A DNA stretch of 6,330 nt from Betaproteobacteria bacterium (GCA_028292065.1 JAQGNC010000022.1:1-6330), one strand, 5' to 3'; positions 1 through 5,877 are shown, counted from the stretch's first letter. Numbers and translations are program-made. Notes: a model not told the origin generated them from the sequence alone.

Positions 1-12
1 ACCTCGACACCC

Positions 13-627
13 GTGCGCCACGCCCTCGTGCTGGCGGCGTTGGCCTGCACGTTCACGCTGTCTCCCGCTGCTGCGCACGACGATCACACGCAGCACGGGC
101 AGGCTGGCGCCAAACCGGCAGCGGGCACTCGCATCAACCTGCCGGACACGCCGCTGCTCGATCAGAACGGGCGCAGCGTTCGATTGAAAAGCGACGTCAT
201 CGGCGAGCGCATCGTCATCGTCGGCTTCATCTACACCAGTTGCACGACGGTGTGCCCGGTCCTGTCGGCCGTGCTTGCGCAGACGCAGGTCAAGCTCGGT
301 TCGCGGGTCGGGCGCGAGATCGGTCTGGTGACAGTGACGGTTGATCCGGTGCGCGACACGCCCGCACGGCTGAAGGAATACGCCGGTCGCATGGGCGCAG
401 GCCCGGGCTGGGCCTGGCTCACCGGCGCGAAGCCCCAGGTCGACGAAGTACTCAAGGTGTTCGGGGCCTATACCGCCGATTTCAACAACCATCCGCCGGT
501 GGTGTTCGTCGGCGATGCGAAGCTCGGGAAATGGCTGCGCTTCTACGGTTTTCCGAGCCCCGATCAGTTGGCGAGTGCAGTCGATGAGCTCACCGCTGCG
601 CGCAGCAAGGCCGGCGCTGCCGGATGA
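13..627 (+). CDS. SCO1/SenC-family periplasmic copper/thiol protein (first of two)
   Basis: SCO proteins have a thioredoxin fold and are exported or membrane-anchored. They bind copper through a CxxxC pair plus a distal His, and they deliver copper to, or reduce thiols in, the CuA centre of cytochrome oxidases and related copper enzymes. Here the pair is C77-TTV-C81 in a YTSC context, the distal ligand is H160 in NNHPPVVF, and the family's DPxRDTP segment starts at D111. Residues 1-21 form a signal peptide with a likely cut after AAA, followed by a His-rich stretch (HDDHTQH) that could also bind metal. At 204 aa it has normal family length. The start is uncertain: GTG at 13 is the first start in the window, but no Shine-Dalgarno is visible in bases 1-12 and the frame is open to base 1, so the true start may lie upstream. 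It is followed 13 bases later by a second SCO gene, apparently in one operon. The client protein cannot be read from the sequence. Confidence 0.93.
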   Translation: MRHALVLAALACTFTLSPAAAHDDHTQHGQAGAKPAAGTRINLPDTPLLDQNGRSVRLKSDVIGERIVIVGFIYTSCTTVCPVLSAVLAQTQVKLGSRVGREIGLVTVTVDPVRDTPARLKEYAGRMGAGPGWAWLTGAKPQVDEVLKVFGAYTADFNNHPPVVFVGDAKLGKWLRFYGFPSPDQLASAVDELTAARSKAGAAG

Positions 628-635
628 CAGGAGAG
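628..635 (+). promoter_or_regulatory. Ribosome binding site fixing the start of the second SCO gene
   Basis: CAGGAGAG lies just after the TGA of the first SCO gene and about 6 bases before ATG 641. It selects 641 over the upstream in-frame starts (for example 515), which overlap the preceding gene in another frame. The arrangement also suggests coupled translation of the two SCO genes. Confidence 0.75.
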
Positions 636-640
636 ACACG

Positions 641-1303
641 ATGAAGCACGGCATCATTACTGTATTGGCGATGGCCGCGTTGTCCGCGGCGAGCCCGGCG
701 TGGCCGCACACCGAGACGCAAAAGCCGGATGCGGGCGCAACGCCGCGAGCGGCAGCGCCGCCGGCGGCGAAGGAAGGCGCCGGCGGCACTCGCGACGCGC
801 GCAGCTACTTCACCGACCTCGAACTGCAGACCCAGGACGGGCGCAAGGTGCGTTTCTATTCCGACGTGCTCGAAGGCCGCACCGTACTGATCAACGTGAT
901 CTACACGAGCTGCAAGGATGCGTGCCCGCTGATCACGCAGCAGCTCAACGATGTGCGCAGCCGCATGCCCGAGCTTTTCGGCAAGCAGGTTTTCTTCGTC
1001 ACCCTCACCTCCGATCCCAAACGCGACACCCCGCAGGCGCTGAAGAAGTTTGCGCAGAAGCAGAGCGCGGATGTGGAAGGCTGGACATTCCTCACCGGGC
1101 GCAAGGACCGCGTCGACCACATCCTGAAGAAGCTCGGCCAGTTCTCGGAAGAGGTCGAAGGCCATTCGACGCTGCTCATCGCCGGCAACGTCCCGGCCAA
1201 GCGCTGGAGCAAGATCAGGCCCGATGCCCCGGCGCAGGCCATCGTGGCGCGCCTGAGCGATCTCGCGATCGGCGGCGCCGGCGCGACCGGCGCCGCGCAA
1301 TAG
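641..1303 (+). CDS. SCO1/SenC-family periplasmic copper/thiol protein (second of two)
   Basis: This 220-aa SCO-family protein is clearly diverged from its upstream neighbour. It has a signal peptide (about residues 1-22, cut near AWPH), then a long Ala/Pro/Gly-rich linker (about 27-50), then the thioredoxin-like domain from about residue 55. The metal/redox pair is C91-KDA-C95 in an IYTSC context, the following Asp motif is SDPKRDTP (D125), and the distal His is H175 in EGHSTLLIAG. All canonical SCO ligands are therefore present. The two copies differ between the cysteines (TTV versus KDA) and around the His, which suggests different clients or different roles (copper delivery versus thiol reduction) rather than a recent duplication; that split is inference. 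The C-terminus is a Gly/Ala-rich tail. The next gene starts 7 bases downstream. Confidence 0.93.
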   Translation: MKHGIITVLAMAALSAASPAWPHTETQKPDAGATPRAAAPPAAKEGAGGTRDARSYFTDLELQTQDGRKVRFYSDVLEGRTVLINVIYTSCKDACPLITQQLNDVRSRMPELFGKQVFFVTLTSDPKRDTPQALKKFAQKQSADVEGWTFLTGRKDRVDHILKKLGQFSEEVEGHSTLLIAGNVPAKRWSKIRPDAPAQAIVARLSDLAIGGAGATGAAQ

Positions 1304-1310
1304 GCTTGCG

Positions 1311-2900
1311 ATGGAAAGGGCGGCGAGGGCCACGCGCCGTTTCAATGTCATCGCATCTGCGTTCTGCGCCGCGGCGTGGACATGCGCTGCCGCGCCGCTC
1401 CAGCTCACCGCGCAGGAGCAGGCCGGGCAGCACATCTTCATGCACGGCGAAAGCCCGAGCGGCGCGCGTATCGGTGCGCGCATGGGCGTCGCCGGGCTCG
1501 AGCTGAGCGGAGCGAGCATCGCGTGCGGCAACTGCCACGGCGAAGACGGTCGCGGCCGTGCTGAAGGCGGCGTCGATCCCCACAATATCCGGTGGTCGGA
1601 GCTGATCAAGCCTTACGGCCACCGCCATCCCAACGGGCGCAGCCACGGGGTGTTCGACGACAATCTGGTGCGTCGCGCGGTCACCCAGGGCGTCGATCCG
1701 GACGGCAATCGCCTCGACGGCGCCATGCCGCGCTATGCGATGTCGCCCACCGATTTTTCATCGCTCGTCGCCTATCTGAAGAAGCTCGAGGGGATGCTTG
1801 ACCCGGGCCTCACCGCGGACACAATTCGTGTCGGCACGCTGCTGCCGCTGACGGGCCGGCTCAAAGCGCTGGGCGACTCCCTGCGTGCGATGTTGACGTC
1901 GTATTTCGCGGCGCTGAACGAGCGTGGCGGCATCCACGGCAGACGGCTCGAGCTCGTGGTCGAGCCGTTGCCGGCCGAGCCTCGCGATGCGCAGGCGCGC
2001 GCGAAAGCCTTGATCGCCGGCGCCGATATTTTCGCGCTGCTCGCCCCGGTCTCGGCCGGGATCGAAGTCGAGCTGGCCGACGCGGCGACCGCGGCACAGG
2101 TGCCGGTGATCGGGCCGCTCACCCTGTTTCCCGAAGACGCTCGAGCATCGAACGCCTACGTTTTCCATCTGCTGCCGGGCATCGCCGAGCTGGCGCAGGT
2201 GCTGGTGCGCCACGCCGCGCAGGAGCTCGCGCTCGCGCAGCGCCCGATCGCGCTATGGCATCCGGACTCGCCGGGCGGCAGGGCGACCGCGCGGGCGATC
2301 GAGGCGACGCTCGAGAAAGAGGGCTGGCGCACGATCGTGCTGCTGCCTTTCAAGGCGCGCGGGGCTTCGTACGACGAGCAGGCGGCCGCGCTGAAGGCGC
2401 GCGACACCGCCGCGGTGCTCGTGCTGGGAAGCGGCGACATCGCGGCGCTGGCGGCGTCCGCCGCGCGTGCCGGATGGGCGCCGTACCTGCTCATTCCGGG
2501 CGCGCTCGCCCCGCGCGACATCGTCGAGCTGCCCGTGGCGTTCCACGACCGGGTGATCCTCGCTTACCCGAGCGGCCCGGCAGACCAGCGTGTCGAGGCG
2601 TTGCGCGAATATGCGACCTTTGCGAAAGACGCACCGTCGCGGCCGAACCAGCCGGTACAGATCGCGGCGTATACCGCGGGAATGCTGCTCGTCGAAGGCC
2701 TGAAGCGCAGCGGCCGCGATCTGTCGCGCCGCAAGCTGATCGCCACGCTCGAGACGGTGCAGGGATTCGAGACCGGTCTCATTCCGCAGGTGAGCTACAA
2801 CGCGGACCGGCGCATCGGCGCGATGGGCGGCTATCTGCTCGCCGTCGATCTCGAGCGCAAAGGGCTGCGGGCGTTAGGCGGCTACGTGCGGCTGCCATGA
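1311..2900 (+). CDS. Cytochrome c domain fused to a type-1 periplasmic ligand-binding protein
   Basis: This is a two-domain exported protein of 529 aa. Residues 1-28 look like a signal peptide (Arg-rich start, hydrophobic core, cut near CAAA). Residues of about 32-160 form a class-I cytochrome c domain: heme site C72-GN-C75-H76, probable axial Met139 in GAMPRYAM, and the closing helix LVAYLKKLE. Several His residues (H104, H106, H112) lie in between. From about residue 170 to the end it resembles LivJ/AmiC-type branched-chain amino-acid/amide-binding proteins, starting TIRVGTLLPLTG and continuing with LNERGGIHGRRLELV. That family binds small ligands in a two-lobed cleft, usually for ABC import or sensing. 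No permease or ATPase gene is visible nearby, so a heme-linked sensor or redox role is as plausible as transport. The start at ATG 1311 has only a weak upstream purine stretch, but it gives a good signal peptide and a 7-base gap from the SCO gene. The ligand is unknown. Confidence 0.9.
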   Translation: MERAARATRRFNVIASAFCAAAWTCAAAPLQLTAQEQAGQHIFMHGESPSGARIGARMGVAGLELSGASIACGNCHGEDGRGRAEGGVDPHNIRWSELIKPYGHRHPNGRSHGVFDDNLVRRAVTQGVDPDGNRLDGAMPRYAMSPTDFSSLVAYLKKLEGMLDPGLTADTIRVGTLLPLTGRLKALGDSLRAMLTSYFAALNERGGIHGRRLELVVEPLPAEPRDAQARAKALIAGADIFALLAPVSAGIEVELADAATAAQVPVIGPLTLFPEDARASNAYVFHLLPGIAELAQVLVRHAAQELALAQRPIALWHPDSPGGRATARAIEATLEKEGWRTIVLLPFKARGASYDEQAAALKARDTAAVLVLGSGDIAALAASAARAGWAPYLLIPGALAPRDIVELPVAFHDRVILAYPSGPADQRVEALREYATFAKDAPSRPNQPVQIAAYTAGMLLVEGLKRSGRDLSRRKLIATLETVQGFETGLIPQVSYNADRRIGAMGGYLLAVDLERKGLRALGGYVRLP

Positions 2901-2902
2901 AC

Positions 2903-2909
2903 AGGGAGG
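2903..2909 (+). promoter_or_regulatory. Ribosome binding site choosing the PPIase start
   Basis: AGGGAGG sits 5 bases before ATG 2915. An earlier in-frame ATG at 2897 overlaps the stop of the preceding gene (ATGA) but has no comparable site, so 2915 is preferred. The 2897 start would add six residues and cannot be excluded as a coupled start. Confidence 0.7.
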
Positions 2910-2914
2910 CTTCG

Positions 2915-3898
2915 ATGAAAATGCGCGCAGCATTCCGGGTGCTCGTCCGGGGCGGGCTTGCCGTGGTGCTCGGGCTGGTGTGGGCGGGGGCCGCGGTCGG
3001 CCAGCCGTCGCTGGCTGCGCGCGTCAATGGCGCCGGGATCGGCGCCGAGCTGCTCGACCGGCAGTTCGAGGACCTCCTGCGCGCGCGCAAGCTCCACCTC
3101 GCGCGCATGCAAAGCCCCTCGAAGGCGAAAGAACTGAAGCGCGAGGCGCTCGACAATCTCATCCGCACCGAGCTGCTGTGGCAGGAGGCTACAGCCGCCG
3201 GGCTCGTCGCCACCGACGAGGAAGTCGACCGCGCCGTTGCCGAAGCGCGCGGCCGCTTCCGCACCCAGGAAGCGTTCCTGCGGCGCATCGACCTGAGCGG
3301 CTTCAGCGAGCAGGCTTACCGCGAGCACACGCGCAAGCTCCTTTCCGGCGACCGTCTGGCGCAGCGCATCGTCGAGCGCGAGGTGCGGATCACCGACAAG
3401 GATGTGGAGGACTTCTATGCAGCCAACCCACGGCTCTTCCGGCGCGAAGAGCAACTGAAGGCGCGCCACATTCTTATCGCGGTTCCCGCTGGCGCGACGC
3501 CCGCGCAACGGGCGCAGGCTCTCACCGCAATCGGGGCGCTGGCGGCGCGCGCGCGAGGCGGAGAAAGCTTCGACAGCCTGGCGCGCAACCATTCGGACGA
3601 CGCGACCCGGCAGTGGGGAGGCGAGCTCGACCCGTTCTCGCGCGGACAGATGGGCAAGGCTTTCGAGCTTGCGGCATTCGCGTTGCGGCCCGGCGAAATC
3701 TCGGGGGCGGTCGAGACCAGCGCGGGTTTCCACCTGATCCAGCTCGAGGAGCGCATGCCGGCTGCGTCGGTTTCGCTGCAGGCGGCGCGGGATCGAATTC
3801 TCGAACACCTGCGCGGCACGCGCGGCAAGGACGCCATCGACCGCGAGGTCGAGCAGCTTCGCGCGGCCGGCAAGGTCGAAGTGCTGACGCCGCTCTGA
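2915..3898 (+). CDS. Parvulin-type peptidyl-prolyl cis-trans isomerase, exported
   Basis: This 327-aa protein has the SurA/PrsA/PpiD-like layout. A signal peptide or N-terminal anchor (about 1-29, with a VLVRGGLAVVLGLVWAGAAVG core) is followed by a charged helical SurA-N-like chaperone region (about 35-165, including the LDNLIRTELLWQEA segment typical of this family). A single parvulin rotamase domain follows (about 181-281): it opens with LKARHILI (H184), continues through GESFDSLARNHSDD and GGELDPFSRGQM, and ends with GFHLIQLEER (H273). A short helical tail closes the protein. Such enzymes isomerise prolyl bonds and chaperone secreted proteins in the periplasm. As the last gene of a SCO-SCO-cytochrome run, it probably helps fold products of this operon or their clients (inference). 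No hairpin followed by a T-run is seen after its stop, so the operon end is not marked by an obvious intrinsic terminator. Confidence 0.93.
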   Translation: MKMRAAFRVLVRGGLAVVLGLVWAGAAVGQPSLAARVNGAGIGAELLDRQFEDLLRARKLHLARMQSPSKAKELKREALDNLIRTELLWQEATAAGLVATDEEVDRAVAEARGRFRTQEAFLRRIDLSGFSEQAYREHTRKLLSGDRLAQRIVEREVRITDKDVEDFYAANPRLFRREEQLKARHILIAVPAGATPAQRAQALTAIGALAARARGGESFDSLARNHSDDATRQWGGELDPFSRGQMGKAFELAAFALRPGEISGAVETSAGFHLIQLEERMPAASVSLQAARDRILEHLRGTRGKDAIDREVEQLRAAGKVEVLTPL

Positions 3899-3942
3899 AG
3901 GGAGACCCCGGGGCTTGTCCATACAGATCAACGAGTAACCGA

Positions 3943-3962
3943 ATGTGAGCTGGCGCTCACAT
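3943..3962. repeat. Perfect 8-bp inverted repeat, 4-base spacer
   Basis: ATGTGAGC and GCTCACAT flank TGGC, 45 bases after the PPIase stop. It could form a stable hairpin but has no following T-run. The TGTGA...TCACA half-sites recall CRP sites, but the spacing is 8 instead of 6. Its role is unknown. Confidence 0.6.
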
Positions 3963-3979
3963 CCACCGGGAATCGGTGG
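3963..3979. repeat. Perfect 6-bp inverted repeat
   Basis: CCACCG and CGGTGG are separated by GGAAT. It directly abuts the preceding inverted repeat with no gap. Its role is unknown. Confidence 0.5.
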
Positions 3980-3984
3980 CCAGA

Positions 3985-4018
3985 CCGACATTCACAAGTG
4001 AATATCGGGGACCCCGAT
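3985..4018. repeat. Two overlapping inverted repeats
   Basis: The first pairs CCGA + ATTCAC with GTGAAT + TCGG around a 2-base centre, with one mismatch (3985-4008). The second is the 15-bp odd palindrome ATCGGGG-A-CCCCGAT (4004-4018). They share bases 4004-4008, so as RNA or cruciform only one can form at a time. This could be a mutually exclusive switch or simply a degenerate palindromic repeat element. Neither is followed by a T-run. Confidence 0.55.
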
Positions 4019-4039
4019 TACGGCTGCTGACAGCGAAGT

Positions 4040-4068
4040 TTGTCAAACTGAGTTTGACATGCTAATCT
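4040..4068 (+). promoter_or_regulatory. Predicted sigma-70 promoter of the HTH-aminotransferase gene
   Basis: A -35 element TTGTCA (4040-4045, 5 of 6 to consensus) is separated by 17 bases from TAATCT (4063-4068). TG at 4060-4061 gives an extended -10 (TGnTAATCT). The -10 itself is weak (3 of 6), but the extended motif and ideal spacing support it. Transcription would begin about 7 bases further on, at or next to the ATG at 4075. No Shine-Dalgarno precedes that ATG, which fits a leaderless mRNA. Confidence 0.6.
4041..4059. promoter_or_regulatory. Operator-like perfect 8-bp dyad inside the promoter
   Basis: TGTCAAAC-TGA-GTTTGACA is a perfect inverted repeat of 19 bp. It fills almost all of the space between the -35 and -10 elements and ends 15 bases before an ATG that encodes a helix-turn-helix domain. 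A dimeric repressor bound here would block RNA polymerase. The natural candidate is the HTH domain encoded directly downstream (inference). The dyad is A/T-rich compared with its surroundings, as operators often are. Confidence 0.65.
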
Positions 4069-4074
4069 CGCTTC

Positions 4075-5592
4075 ATGAACTGTGCTGAACGTCTCGTCGC
4101 CCTTTTCGGCAGCCAGGCCGAAGTCGCCCGCCGCCTCCGCCTCGACCGTGCGGTCGTCAACAACTGGGTGAAATCCGGCTACGTTCCCGCGCGCTGGGCG
4201 ATGGAAGTCGAGCACGTGAGCGGCGGCCAGGTCAGCGCCGCCGACATCCTCAACGAAGCCAACACCCGCAAGCCCGTCCGCGTGAAATCGCGCCCCGACG
4301 GCGAAAACTTTTTCGGATCCAGCCTTACTGGGAGTGACGCCATGAACGAATTCGCACCGAAGAAACGCATCAGCTCTTTCCACCCGCCCCAGCGCACCCT
4401 GATGGGTCCCGGCCCGACCGAGATCCATCCGCGCGTGCTCACCACGATGAGCCAGCCGGCGATCGGCTACCTCGACCCGGTCTTCGTCGAGATGATGGAA
4501 GAGCTGAAATCGCTGCTGCGCTACACCTACCAGACGAAGAACCCGCTGACTTTCCCGGTCTCGGGTCCCGGCTCGGTCGGCATGGAGTACTGCTTCGTCA
4601 ACCTGGTGAGCCCCGGCGACAAAGTCGTCGTCTGCCGCAACGGCGTGTTCGGCGGCCGCATGATCGAGAACGTCGAGCGCTGCGGCGGCACCGCGGTCGT
4701 CGTCGAAGCCGAGTGGGGCCACCCGATCGATCCGCAGAAGCTCGAGGACACGCTCAAAGCGAACCGCGACGCCAAGGTCGTCGCGTTCGTTCACGCTGAG
4801 ACGTCCACCGGCGTGCTGTCGGACGCCAAGACCCTGGTCGAGATCGCGCACAAATACGACGCGCTGACGATCGTCGACGCCGTGACTTCGCTCGGCGGCT
4901 CGCCGGTGCTCGTCGACGAGTGGCAGATCGACGCGGTCTACTCCGCGAGCCAGAAGTGTCTCTCGTGCACACCGGGCCTCTCGCCGGTGTCGCTCAACCA
5001 GCGCGTGGTCGACTACGTGAAAGCACGCAAGGACAAGATTCATTCGTGGTTCATGGACATGAACCTGCTGCTCGGCTACTGGGGCGAGACCACCCGCACC
5101 TATCACCACACCGCGCCGACCAACTCGCTCTTCGCGCTGCACGAAGCGCTGCTCCTCATCCGCGAGGAAGGCCTCGACAACTGCTGGGCGCGCCACGAGC
5201 GCCATCACATCGCGCTCAAAGCGGGTCTCGAAGGCATGGGGCTGAAGTTCCTGGTCGACCCGAAGTACCAGGTCCCGCAGATGAACGCGGTGTTCTGCCC
5301 CGAAGGCGTGAACGAAGCCGAAGTGCGCAAGAGACTCCTCGACGAGTTCGGCCTCGAGATCGGCGCAGGGCTCGGCCCTCTCGCCGGCAAGATCTGGCGC
5401 TTCGGCCTGATGGGTTACTCGTGCCGCCCGGACAACGTGATGCTGTGCCTGTCGGCGCTCGGCTCGGTCCTCGACGACATGGGCCTCCCGGTCCACGTCG
5501 GCGATGCGGAATCCGCCGCGCACGCGGCGTATGCGGCGATGCACGTCAAAGCGGCGCAGGCGAAAAAGAAAGTCGAGAAAAAGGCGGCTTGA
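4075..5592 (+). CDS. HTH (Cro/YdaS-like) domain fused in frame to alanine/serine-glyoxylate-type aminotransferase
   Basis: This is a single 505-aa frame. Residues 1-62 form a Cro/YdaS-like helix-turn-helix: FGSQAEVARRLRLDRAVVNNW is the motif, followed by the usual GYVPARWAMEVEHVSGG segment. A linker of about 27 residues leads to M90, where a complete fold-type-I, class-V aminotransferase begins with the family motif LMGPGPTEIHPRVL. The Gly/Ser PLP-phosphate loop SGPGSVGMEY, the cofactor Asp D268 in IVDAVTSLGG, and the Schiff-base Lys K294 in SASQKCLSCTPG are all present, so the enzyme should be active. The family transfers amino groups from Ala or Ser to glyoxylate or pyruvate in the cytoplasm; the exact substrates cannot be told. 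The C-terminus is an unusual Ala/Lys-rich tail (about 480-505). ATG 4075 has no Shine-Dalgarno but sits at a predicted transcription start. ATG 4342, in frame, would give a normal 416-aa enzyme without the HTH. Whether the fusion, the bare enzyme or both are made is open. Confidence 0.85.
   Translation: MNCAERLVALFGSQAEVARRLRLDRAVVNNWVKSGYVPARWAMEVEHVSGGQVSAADILNEANTRKPVRVKSRPDGENFFGSSLTGSDAMNEFAPKKRISSFHPPQRTLMGPGPTEIHPRVLTTMSQPAIGYLDPVFVEMMEELKSLLRYTYQTKNPLTFPVSGPGSVGMEYCFVNLVSPGDKVVVCRNGVFGGRMIENVERCGGTAVVVEAEWGHPIDPQKLEDTLKANRDAKVVAFVHAETSTGVLSDAKTLVEIAHKYDALTIVDAVTSLGGSPVLVDEWQIDAVYSASQKCLSCTPGLSPVSLNQRVVDYVKARKDKIHSWFMDMNLLLGYWGETTRTYHHTAPTNSLFALHEALLLIREEGLDNCWARHERHHIALKAGLEGMGLKFLVDPKYQVPQMNAVFCPEGVNEAEVRKRLLDEFGLEIGAGLGPLAGKIWRFGLMGYSCRPDNVMLCLSALGSVLDDMGLPVHVGDAESAAHAAYAAMHVKAAQAKKKVEKKAA
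4330..4344 (+). promoter_or_regulatory. Internal Shine-Dalgarno and alternative start of the bare aminotransferase
   Basis: GGGAG (4330-4334) lies 7 bases before ATG 4342, which is in frame with ATG 4075. The product from here is 416 aa, close to the usual length of the family, with K205 as the PLP lysine. The codons just before it (about 4303-4335) have fewer G/C third positions than the rest of the frame, as expected for a former leader or translation-initiation region. This start may be the main one for the enzyme. Confidence 0.6.
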
Positions 5593-5617
5593 TCTCATCG
5601 CCGACGCGGCGGTTTTC

Positions 5618-5677
5618 GTAGCGCAGGCGCCTCGCCTGCTGCCCTGAAGCCGCTGCGGGCGGGCGCGCCTGCGCTAC
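5618..5677. repeat. REP-like palindromic intergenic element
   Basis: Perfect 13-base arms GTAGCGCAGGCGC (5618-5630) and GCGCCTGCGCTAC (5665-5677) enclose a GC-rich loop. The left arm can alternatively pair with CGCCTGC at 5633-5639 to form a small local hairpin (GCAGGCG-CCT-CGCCTGC). Long GC-rich imperfect palindromes just after a stop codon resemble REP/BIME-type repeats that occur many times in a genome. Copy number cannot be judged from one window. Confidence 0.6.
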
Positions 5678-5683
5678 AAAGAC

Positions 5684-5710
5684 AAAGGGCCCATGGGGCC
5701 CTTTTGTTTT
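5684..5710 (+). terminator. Intrinsic terminator after the aminotransferase gene
   Basis: AAAGGGCCC and GGGCCCTTT form a perfect 9-bp stem around the loop ATG, followed by TTTTGTTTT. The A-run on the left makes it potentially bidirectional. It lies about 90 bases after the stop codon and separates this gene from the peroxidase gene. Confidence 0.88.
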
Positions 5711-5877
5711 GGTCGTTCGAGAAAGCGCGAGACCCGGCTCGTGCGGCAACATGCCGCAGCGGGCGTGCGGGCGCGTACGATAATCTTCAAAGCATCCACC
5801 GCGGCTACCTCAGCCGATCTCCTCTTGTCTCGAAAGCCTTGAACGGCTCGAAGCGGCGCTTCGATCTGCGCGCAATC
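5711..5877 (+). other. Leader/promoter region of the di-heme peroxidase gene
   Basis: No convincing gene is seen here. TGCGGCA-ACA-TGCCGCA (5742-5758) is a perfect 7-bp hairpin without a T-run. GATAAT at 5779-5784 is a 5-of-6 match to a -10 box, but no matching -35 is seen, so any promoter would be weak or activator-dependent. TCGAAGCG-G-CGCTTCGA (5848-5864) is a perfect 17-bp odd palindrome ending 13 bases before the ribosome binding site. It could be an operator or a leader hairpin. Confidence 0.35.

Noticed and set aside
590..1609. Open frame (339 codons) on the - strand across the second SCO gene and the cytochrome domain
   Set aside because: It spans two well-supported + strand genes, is low-complexity Ala/Arg-rich, and has no recognisable motif.
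2255..2914. Upstream in-frame extension of the isomerase frame
   Set aside because: This part overlaps the binding-protein domain in another frame and reads as Arg/Ala-rich nonsense. The signal peptide and ribosome binding site place the start at 2915.
3899..3942. CCCCGGGG palindrome just after the isomerase stop as a terminator
   Set aside because: It has no loop or T-run; it is just a short self-complementary GC block.
3943..3962. Possible CRP-type site TGTGA-N8-TCACA
   Set aside because: The spacer is 8 bases instead of the required 6, and the symmetry continues through the spacer, so a plain hairpin or another factor's site is more likely.
2882..3991. Open frame (369 codons) on the - strand opposite the isomerase
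   Set aside because: It mirrors the parvulin gene in composition and lacks any motif; it is a third-position GC artefact.
4018..5598. Long open frame (526 codons) on the - strand opposite the aminotransferase
   Set aside because: It is a shadow of a high-GC gene: the translation is an Arg/Asp/Val/His-rich string with no domain motif, and the + strand frame has all catalytic residues.
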